From positions 1-12,671 of the forward strand of contig DATGYC010000413.1 in NCBI GenBank assembly GCA_035298385.1: a DNA stretch of 12,671 nucleotides. The letters are read 5' to 3'. The position numbers were made by a program, and so were the translations under genes. Below are positions 4,817-10,232 of this stretch, one piece after another. The DNA is from DATGYC01 sp035298385. Its GTDB lineage: Bacteria; Bacillota; Sulfobacillia; Symbiobacteriales; Symbiobacteriaceae. How positions within the stretch are numbered: the stretch's first letter is position 1; each line of letters opens with the position of its first letter. The notes beneath the pieces were generated by a model, which was not told where the DNA came from, made no database searches, and saw only the letters and a program-made list of their open reading frames with translations.

Positions 4817-5755
4817 ATGGTCGTGGGAAAGCGTGGGGGTCGACGGTACTTGCGCCTCGTCTCGAATGAGCCCAGGCCCCGCCGTTTCCGCTGGGTCTGG
4901 CTCTTGCTACTCCTCGTGCTCCTGGGCGCCGGTGGGGCCGGTGCCTGGTACGTCTACCTGGAACCAAGCCTCGCCATCGAGACGGTCGCTGCAGAGCCGG
5001 GCGAGATTCGCCTCGCTACCACCGTCGATGCGGTCGTCCTGCGCGAGGAGATCCTCCTGACCGCTCCGGCCAGCGGAAGCCTGACGCAACTGATCGCCGA
5101 CGGCAAGCGCGTGCGCAGCGGGACCCCGGTTGCCAAGGTCGGGGGCGCGAATCTGGCTCCGGATGTTCCGGGCAACGTCGCCTGGGCGGTGGACGGGCTG
5201 GAGGGCGTGACGGTGGGCGCCCTGAAGGAGGCCACCCCGGCCTGGTTCACCACCCTGCCCCAGCCGCAACCCCGCCAGATCGCCGATGGCGCCACCGTCC
5301 AGGCTGGCGATCCTGTTGGTCGCTTGGTGATCGGTTCCGACCGGGCCCTGGTCGCTGTGGTGCCGAAGGCGACCATCCCGGCCCAGTGGGACCCGGATCA
5401 GCTAAAGGTGGCGATTCCGTCGCAGAACTGGACGGGATCAGGTGCCGAGGTCGAGTGGAAGGGGGAGGGGGCAGAACGTCTCCTGATCCTCCGGGACCGT
5501 GAGCTGCCCGAATCCCTCGGAACGGTCCGCAAGGTCCGGCTGGATCTGACCTTCGCCTCCTACAAGGGGACGATCGTCCCCCGTACCGCGGTCGATGTTC
5601 GAGGCGGCAGGCAGGGGGTCTGGGTGACCAAGGGCGGCGAACCATCCTTTGTTCCCGGTGCCGTCATCGGCGGCGACGGTACCGCCGTCGCCATGAAGCT
5701 GACGGTCGAGTCGGGCGCCCGGGTCTTGAAGGTGGCACCGTCGCACCTGGATTAG
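4817..5755 (+). CDS. HlyD-like membrane-anchored periplasmic-adaptor-type protein of the sepF cluster
   Basis: This 312-residue protein has a basic N-terminus (KRGGRR, RPRRFR), one membrane segment at about 26-47, and a large extracytoplasmic part. Residues 80-109 (LLTAPASGSLTQLIADGKR and following) resemble the lipoyl/biotinyl-like barrel of HlyD/RND adaptor proteins, and the later beta-rich part (VPRTAVDVRGGRQGVWV) resembles the adaptor beta-barrel and membrane-proximal regions. Proteins of this kind are common between pgeF and yggS in Clostridia and are usually annotated as HlyD-family efflux adaptors. No transporter gene is adjacent, so an efflux role is unsupported; a cell-envelope role linked to division is an inference. 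AGGAG at 4804-4808 gives 8-nt spacing to ATG 4817. Confidence 0.82.
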   Translation: MVVGKRGGRRYLRLVSNEPRPRRFRWVWLLLLLVLLGAGGAGAWYVYLEPSLAIETVAAEPGEIRLATTVDAVVLREEILLTAPASGSLTQLIADGKRVRSGTPVAKVGGANLAPDVPGNVAWAVDGLEGVTVGALKEATPAWFTTLPQPQPRQIADGATVQAGDPVGRLVIGSDRALVAVVPKATIPAQWDPDQLKVAIPSQNWTGSGAEVEWKGEGAERLLILRDRELPESLGTVRKVRLDLTFASYKGTIVPRTAVDVRGGRQGVWVTKGGEPSFVPGAVIGGDGTAVAMKLTVESGARVLKVAPSHLD

Positions 5756-5822
5756 GCACGGGGCGCCAACATCAGAGAAAATGGAAATTCTATGCTTCCG
5801 CTGGAAGGGAAGATGGGAATTG

Positions 5823-6521
5823 GTGTCGAAGATTTCGAGAAGTGTCCAGTCGGTACAGGAAAGGGTGCGGGCCGCCGCTGAACGGGCGGGCCGGGACCCA
5901 GCCTCCGTCACCCTCATCGGCGTCACCAAGACCCGCACGCCGGCAGAGGTTCAGGACGCAATCCAAGCGGGTGTCGTTCACCTGGGAGAGAACAAGGTGC
6001 AGGAGCTCGCGACCAAGGTCGAGGCCCTCGGGCACGACGGACTGGTCTGGCACCTGATCGGTTCCCTTCAGACCAACAAGGTGAAGACGGCGCTCCCCCT
6101 AGCCGATCTGATTCACTCCCTCGATCGTGACTCCCTCCTGGAGGCGCTGGCAAGGGAGGCGGAGCGGCGTGGGGTGCCGGTACGGGCGCTCGTGCAGGTC
6201 AACGTCTCGGGTGAGCAGTCCAAGCACGGGATCGACCCGGCGGACCTCATCCCGTTTCTACGGCGAGTAAGTGCGACCGGCTGGGTGGAGATCGAAGGCC
6301 TGATGACGATGGCCCCGGCCGATGCCGATGCGCAAACAGCTCGGCCCCACTTCCGGCGGCTGCGGGAACTGGCTCAGGCCGTGGGGGAACGAACGATCCC
6401 GCACGTCCAGATGAGAGAGCTCTCCATGGGCATGTCCGGAGACTTTGAGGTAGCGATTGAGGAAGGGGCGACCTTCGTTCGCGTCGGCACCGCCCTCTTT
6501 GGTGCACGAGACTATACGTAA
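5823..6521 (+). CDS. yggS: YggS/YlmE family pyridoxal 5'-phosphate homeostasis protein
   Basis: This 232-residue single-domain PLP-binding protein buffers free PLP and affects amino- and keto-acid balance. The PLP lysine is Lys36 in IGVTKTRTP. Other signatures are GENKVQELATK, WHLIGSLQTNKVK, VQVNVSGEQSKHGI, GLMTMAP, LSMGMSGDFEVAIEEGATFV and VGTALFGARDY. GTG 5823 (or TTG 5820) was chosen because family members begin shortly before the VQERVRAAAERAGR helix and GGAAGGGA lies at 5803-5810; an ATG at 5781 would add 14 residues without family support. It is followed 22 nt later by sepF, the usual partner. Confidence 0.93.
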   Translation: MSKISRSVQSVQERVRAAAERAGRDPASVTLIGVTKTRTPAEVQDAIQAGVVHLGENKVQELATKVEALGHDGLVWHLIGSLQTNKVKTALPLADLIHSLDRDSLLEALAREAERRGVPVRALVQVNVSGEQSKHGIDPADLIPFLRRVSATGWVEIEGLMTMAPADADAQTARPHFRRLRELAQAVGERTIPHVQMRELSMGMSGDFEVAIEEGATFVRVGTALFGARDYT

Positions 6522-6543
6522 AGCATGAGAGGAGAGCACCAGC

Positions 6544-7215
6544 ATGGCGAACCGGCCAGGGCTCTGGGCAAAGTTGGCCGATTATCTCGGCTTTGGCCCC
6601 GAGGAAGAGGAGTATTTCGAGGATTCCGCAGGCCAAGAGGCTGCGGCAGAAGAGGAGTGGCAGGCGGAGATCAAGCGCCCCACCGAGCGCAAGAACGTCG
6701 TGCCGATCACGGCGATCCCGCCCAAGCAGGCGCCCTTCAAGGTCCTCGTCGTCGAGCCCCGCTCCTTTGAAGAGGTCCAGACCATCGTCGATCAGATGCG
6801 GGCTCGCCGCCCGATCATCCTGAACCTGGAGGCGCTGGACAAGGACCTGGCGCAGAAGATCCTGAACTTCCTGAACGGGGCGATCTACGCCTTGGGCGGG
6901 GAGACGCAGCGAGTTGCGCAGGGGATCTTCTTCTTCGCCCCGCAGGGCGTAGATATCTCTACGATGGGTCGTGGCCTGACCGGCCAGGCGATCGGTGGTG
7001 GCTCGGTCGACCTGCCCAGCGCCGTACTCGAGCGACTGACCGGTGTCACGGAGCGTGACGCACTGCTTGGGCCGTCCGAGGCGAAGCCGGGCAGCGATCG
7101 CCGCCTGGAGGGCGCCCCCGAGGAGCGCTCCTTCGATCCCGGCCTGATCGCCCGGGCGACCGGACGTGACCGCACCGCCAAGGAGACGAACCGCTTTGAC
7201 TGGCGGAACTCCTAA
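6544..7215 (+). CDS. sepF: Cell division protein SepF with long C-terminal extension
   Basis: SepF polymerises at the septum, binds the FtsZ C-terminal tail and tethers it to the membrane. Residues 1-17 (MANRPGLWAKLADYLGF) form the amphipathic membrane-binding helix, followed by an acidic linker (19-40). The conserved SepF core spans about 66-140: KVLVVEPRSFEEVQTIVDQM, PIILNLEALDKDLAQKILNF, LNGAIYALGGETQRVAQGIF and FFAPQGVDIS. The B. subtilis protein is about 152 aa; here the chain continues to 223, adding about 80 residues rich in Gly, Arg, Asp and Glu with no recognisable domain. A good ribosome binding site (GAGAGGAG) precedes ATG 6544. Codon use in the extension looks like that of the core. 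Confidence 0.95.
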   Translation: MANRPGLWAKLADYLGFGPEEEEYFEDSAGQEAAAEEEWQAEIKRPTERKNVVPITAIPPKQAPFKVLVVEPRSFEEVQTIVDQMRARRPIILNLEALDKDLAQKILNFLNGAIYALGGETQRVAQGIFFFAPQGVDISTMGRGLTGQAIGGGSVDLPSAVLERLTGVTERDALLGPSEAKPGSDRRLEGAPEERSFDPGLIARATGRDRTAKETNRFDWRNS

Positions 7216-7245
7216 GACTGACCGCTAAGCAGAGGAGGGGGCGCC

Positions 7246-7521
7246 ATGGGTCTGATTGGACAGACAATCAGCCTCTTTTTGACCGTCCTGTACGTCCTCC
7301 TCTTGGCCCGGGTGCTGATCTCCTGGTTCCGCCCCCGGTACAAGACGAGCCGCAACGGCTGGTTCTTCTCCCTGGAGGAACTGACCTGGCGAGCGACGGA
7401 GCCCATGCTGGCCCCGATCCGCCGCATCTTGCCCCAATCTGGGATGATCGATTTCGCGCCGCTCATCCTCTTCTTCCTATTGCGTGTCCTACAAAGCCTC
7501 GTTCTGAGTATCTTCAGATAA
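7246..7521 (+). CDS. ylmG: YggT/YlmG family membrane protein
   Basis: This 91-residue integral membrane protein has two hydrophobic helices, about residues 4-27 and 69-88. Family motifs are LLARVLISWF after the first helix and EPMLAPIRRILPQSGMIDFA before the second. It is conserved beside sepF in Bacillota, Actinobacteria and cyanobacteria and has been linked to division and membrane organisation, but its molecular function is unclear. AGAGGAGGGG precedes the ATG. In B. subtilis ylmH follows; here divIVA comes next. Confidence 0.93.
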   Translation: MGLIGQTISLFLTVLYVLLLARVLISWFRPRYKTSRNGWFFSLEELTWRATEPMLAPIRRILPQSGMIDFAPLILFFLLRVLQSLVLSIFR

Positions 7522-7547
7522 AGAAATAACCGAGAGGAGGGGCACGC

Positions 7548-8045
7548 ATGCCGCTCACGCCGCTAGAGATCCACAACAAGGAGTTCCCCCGGAAGATGAT
7601 GGGGGGCTACGACCCGGATGCCGTAGACGAGTTCCTGGACGAAGTGGTGGGCGAGTTCGAGAACCTGACGCGCGAGGTGAACCGCCTAAAGGATTCGGTG
7701 GAGTCGCTGACCGAGCGTCTGGAGAAGTATCGCCACATGGAGGACTCGATCAACAAGGCGATCACGGCGGCCCAGGATGCAGCTGAGAAGATGGAACTCA
7801 ACGCCAAGAAGCAGGCGGAGAACATCTTGGAAGAGGCCAAGCTGCAGGCGGAGCGTGTGCTCGAATCGGGGCAGGCGAAGTCCCGCAAGATCATGGAGGA
7901 GAACTCTGACCTTGCGCGGGTCGTCTCCACGCTGCGGACGCAGGTGCGCACCCTCCTGGAGGCCCAACTAAAGTCGCTTGCCGAGTTGAATGACCCCTTC
8001 GGCCAGGCGGCGTCTAGCCGGTTCACGGAGAAGAAGGAGTTCTAG
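7548..8045 (+). CDS. divIVA: DivIVA family septum/pole scaffold protein
   Basis: This 165-residue coiled-coil protein binds negatively curved membrane at poles and septa and recruits partner proteins. The N-terminal lipid-binding domain (MPLTPLEIHNKEFPRK, GGYDPDAVDEFLDEV) aligns directly with B. subtilis DivIVA. A long heptad-rich coiled coil runs from about residue 30 to 150 (LTREVNRLKDSVESLTERLE, EDSINKAITAAQDAAEKM), with an SRKIMEE segment as in B. subtilis. Length equals the family norm (164 aa). The membrane-inserting Phe17-Arg18 of B. subtilis are replaced by Met17-Met18, with one extra Gly before Tyr-Asp. GAGAGGAGGGG precedes the ATG. It is the last gene of the cluster, ahead of a strong terminator. 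Confidence 0.95.
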   Translation: MPLTPLEIHNKEFPRKMMGGYDPDAVDEFLDEVVGEFENLTREVNRLKDSVESLTERLEKYRHMEDSINKAITAAQDAAEKMELNAKKQAENILEEAKLQAERVLESGQAKSRKIMEENSDLARVVSTLRTQVRTLLEAQLKSLAELNDPFGQAASSRFTEKKEF

Positions 8046-8067
8046 CTTTAGCCAAAGAGAATGGGGT

Positions 8068-8105
8068 AGCCCTGGCACAGAATTCGTGCCAGGGCTCTTG
8101 TTTTT
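8068..8105 (+). terminator. Strong Rho-independent terminator after divIVA
   Basis: AGCCCTGGCAC (8068-8078) is the exact complement of GTGCCAGGGCT (8086-8096), with the 7-nt loop AGAATTC. CTTG and five T follow. It ends the pgeF-divIVA unit and isolates the phosphate genes downstream. Confidence 0.93.
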
Positions 8106-8121
8106 CGGGGATTCGCTACCG

Positions 8122-8177
8122 TTAATTGGGTAGCTTAATGAACCCTTAACAAAACGACTGATGGGGTATGCTATCAT
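8122..8177 (+). promoter_or_regulatory. Candidate PhoP-box promoter of the DUF47-pit operon
   Basis: Three TTAACA-like hexamers occur in one orientation: TTAATT (8122), TTAATG (8135) and TTAACA (8146), with 7- and 5-nt spacers. Gram-positive PhoP boxes are direct TTMACA-type repeats about 11 bp apart. Possible -10 boxes are TATGCT (8167) or TATCAT (8172); with TATCAT the repeats fall around -33 to -62, where PhoP activators bind. A phosphate transporter downstream fits this reading. No regulator gene is in the window, so this stays an inference. Confidence 0.45.
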
Positions 8178-8221
8178 GAGTCTAGTGCCCAGAAACATAG
8201 TCTGCTATTGAGGTGACCATC

Positions 8222-8836
8222 TTGCTATTTGGTGGTTCGAAGGACAAGCAGTTCTTTACTCTGCTCCATAATGCAGCCCTGAACGTGGTAGCGGGCGCCC
8301 GTCTCTTCAGCACCCTGGTTGAGACGGCCGATTACGCCAAGGTTGTCGAGCTGAAGGAGCTTGAGACCAAGGGCGATAAGATGACCCATGAGGCGATCGC
8401 CATGCTGAACAAGGCGTTCACCACGCCGATCGATCGGGAGGATATCCTCTCCCTGGCCGTTCGGATCGATGACGTGATCGATGGCCTAGAGGCCGCTGGC
8501 GCCCGGATGAAGCTCTACAAGATCGCCGCTGGCGACCGCTTCATGCGTGAGTTCAGCCGTCTGATCGAGGCGCAGGTCGCCCAGATGGTCAAGGCGATCG
8601 AGCAGATGTCCGGCAAGTCGCTCTCGGACGCCCGTCCCCACTGCGTGCAGATCAACCTGCTCGAGAACGAGGCCGATACCGTCCTACGCGAAGCCCTGGA
8701 GCAGCTCTTTGACAACGAGACCGATGCGATTCGCATCATCAAGTACAAAGAGATCTATGAGACGCTCGAAGAGATCACGGATGTGGCGGAAGATGTCGCC
8801 AACCTGGTCGAGAGCGTCGTCATGAAGCACAGCTAG
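8222..8836 (+). CDS. DUF47 family PhoU-like Pit accessory protein
   Basis: This all-helical protein of 204 residues belongs to the DUF47/PhoU-like family, typically encoded beside Pit transporters and thought to modulate phosphate uptake. Visible signatures are ELETKGDKMTHEA, TTPIDREDILSLAVRIDDVI with metal-binding acidic residues, LLENEADTVLREAL, and YETLEEITDVAEDVANLVES at the C-terminus. TTG 8222 was preferred because AGGTGA lies 5 nt upstream and the family usually starts just before KDKQFF; a GTG at 8213 would add three residues but has no ribosome binding site. The gene is followed 16 nt later by pit, so the two are probably one operon under the PhoP-like promoter. Confidence 0.9.
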   Translation: MLFGGSKDKQFFTLLHNAALNVVAGARLFSTLVETADYAKVVELKELETKGDKMTHEAIAMLNKAFTTPIDREDILSLAVRIDDVIDGLEAAGARMKLYKIAAGDRFMREFSRLIEAQVAQMVKAIEQMSGKSLSDARPHCVQINLLENEADTVLREALEQLFDNETDAIRIIKYKEIYETLEEITDVAEDVANLVESVVMKHS

Positions 8837-8852
8837 GGCGGGGCGTAACGTC

Positions 8853-9848
8853 GTGAATAGTGTTATCATTCTCGCCGTAATCATCGTCGCTCTGGCTGTT
8901 ATCTTCGACTTCATCAACGGTTTCCATGACACGGCAAACGCCATCGCTACGGTCGTCTCGACTCGGGTGCTCTCGCCCCGGGCGGCGATCATCATGGCAG
9001 CGGGTCTGAACGTAGTGGGCGCCCTTGTCTCTGCCGGCGTCGCGGAGGCGATCGCCAAGGGCATCGTCCGGCCCGAGGTCGTCTCCCTGCCCGTCATCCT
9101 GGGTGGCTTGGTCGGCGCGATCGTCTGGAACCTCTTTACCTGGTACTACGGGATTCCCTCCTCGTCCTCCCACGCCCTCGTCGGTGGCTTCGCCGGTGCC
9201 GCGATTGCCGGTGCTGGTCTGGGTGCGATCCAATTGGCAGGGTTCAAGAAGATCCTGCTCTCCTTCTTCCTCTCCCCCTTCGCCGGTGTGGTGATTGGCT
9301 TCCTGGTGATGTCGCTCCTGAACCTGCTCCTGCGCAACTGGACGCGTTCGATGGTCACCAAGGTCTTTGGCAAGCTGCAGATCCTCTCGGCAGCGGCCAT
9401 GGCCTACTCGCATGGTGGTAACGACGCCCAGAAGTCGATGGGCATCATCGCCATCACCCTCTACACGGCGCACCTGATCCCCGAACTGCATGTCCCGGCG
9501 TGGACCAAACTGATCGCTGCCGTAGCGATGGGTCTGGGCACCTCGATGGGCGGCTGGCGGATCATCAAGACGATGGGGCACAAGATGGTGAAGCTGGAGC
9601 CGGTACATGGCTTCGCGGCAGAGGCGGCCGGTGCGATCGTCATTGAGACGGCCACGCACCTGGCGATGCCGGTCTCGACCACCCACGTGATCTCGTCGAC
9701 GATCCTCTCGGTCGGTCTGACCCGGGGGCCGAAGGCGGTCAACTGGACGGTGATCAAGAACATCGTGCTGGCGATGCTCTTCACGATTCCGGCCTCTGGC
9801 CTCGTGGGCGCCGGTTGCTACTGGCTGGTCCATCTGATCGTTCGGTAA
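8853..9848 (+). CDS. pit: Low-affinity inorganic phosphate transporter, PiT family
   Basis: This 331-residue integral membrane protein belongs to the PiT family of proton- or cation-coupled phosphate symporters. The paired family signatures are present: DFINGFHDTANAIATVVSTR (19-38) and AYSHGGNDAQKSMGIIAI (184-201), each followed later by a Ser/Thr-rich turn (IPSSSSHALVGG, 101-112; MPVSTTHVISS, 272-282). This inverted duplication is characteristic of PiT proteins. About ten hydrophobic helices can be counted. Length is that of the short bacterial and archaeal Pit type rather than the roughly 500-aa E. coli form. The start is GTG 8853 with a weak GGGCGGGG site upstream. Sodium or proton coupling cannot be decided from sequence. 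Confidence 0.94.
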   Translation: MNSVIILAVIIVALAVIFDFINGFHDTANAIATVVSTRVLSPRAAIIMAAGLNVVGALVSAGVAEAIAKGIVRPEVVSLPVILGGLVGAIVWNLFTWYYGIPSSSSHALVGGFAGAAIAGAGLGAIQLAGFKKILLSFFLSPFAGVVIGFLVMSLLNLLLRNWTRSMVTKVFGKLQILSAAAMAYSHGGNDAQKSMGIIAITLYTAHLIPELHVPAWTKLIAAVAMGLGTSMGGWRIIKTMGHKMVKLEPVHGFAAEAAGAIVIETATHLAMPVSTTHVISSTILSVGLTRGPKAVNWTVIKNIVLAMLFTIPASGLVGAGCYWLVHLIVR

Positions 9849-9858
9849 ATGGAGACCC

Positions 9859-9894
9859 GGGCGTTGGCGCCCACGGAGGGATCGATTCCAACGC
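9859..9894 (+). terminator. Weak or alternative hairpin after pit
   Basis: GCGTTGG (9861-9867) can pair with CCAACGC (9888-9894). Alternatively GGGCG pairs with CGCCC around TTGG at 9859-9872. No real T-run follows, so termination is doubtful; it may still help separate pit from the ileS leader. Confidence 0.25.
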
Positions 9895-9910
9895 TTGCGC
9901 CTCGGTTTGC

Positions 9911-9940
9911 TTGACAACACCTTCCAAGGGGTGCTAGCAT
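9911..9940 (+). promoter_or_regulatory. Sigma-A-type promoter of the ileS T-box leader
   Basis: A perfect -35 TTGACA (9911-9916) is followed after 18 nt by TAGCAT (9935-9940), which matches 4 of 6 positions of TATAAT. The transcript would begin near 9947, just before the conserved part of the T-box leader. Confidence 0.75.
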
Positions 9941-9946
9941 ATTCCA

Positions 9947-10205
9947 AAGGTAAACGCCATGAAGGGAAGAGTAACCCGGCCCTGGCGGTTCAGAGAGCCG
10001 GCCCTTGCGCTGAAAGGCCGGTACCGCACAGCTAGGTGAAGATCACCCCAGAGCCGCCCTCCGACCGCCCTTTGGGCCTAGGCGGGGCCGGGTCCTCCCG
10101 TTACAGAGGGTCTTGAGTTGACCACCTGCCCACTCGGGCATGCTGGTCAAGAAGGGTGGTACCGCGAGTCCAAGGCTCGCCCCTTTGTTGGGGCGGGCTT
10201 TTTTT
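9947..10205 (+). promoter_or_regulatory. T-box riboswitch, isoleucine-specific (ATC specifier)
   Basis: The leader has the T-box core AGGGTGGTACCGCG at 10153-10166, which presents UGGU to the ACCA end of uncharged tRNA. Stem I shows a purine-rich GAAGGGAAGAGTA (9961-9973), an AGAGAGCCGGCC...GGCCGGT helix (about 9992-10022), and GGTGAAGATCACCCC (10035-10049), where ATC at 10042-10044 is the specifier codon for isoleucine. The antiterminator can form from AAGGG with CCCTT and GCGAG with CTCGC; it competes with the terminator at 10175-10205. Uncharged tRNA-Ile would favour antitermination and ileS expression. Confidence 0.95.
10175..10205 (+). terminator. Regulated terminator of the ileS T-box
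   Basis: GCTCGCCCC (10175-10183) pairs with GGGGCGGGC (10190-10198) around TTTGTT, followed by seven T (10199-10205). Its 5' arm is also the 3' part of the antiterminator, as expected for a T-box switch. Confidence 0.92.
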
Positions 10206-10232
10206 ATTTGTAGATGCAGGAGGGATTCAGCC

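Noticed and set aside
8820..9947. Minus-strand 375-codon open frame opposite pit
   Set aside because: It is a shadow of the GC-rich pit gene, with charged low-complexity content and no family features.
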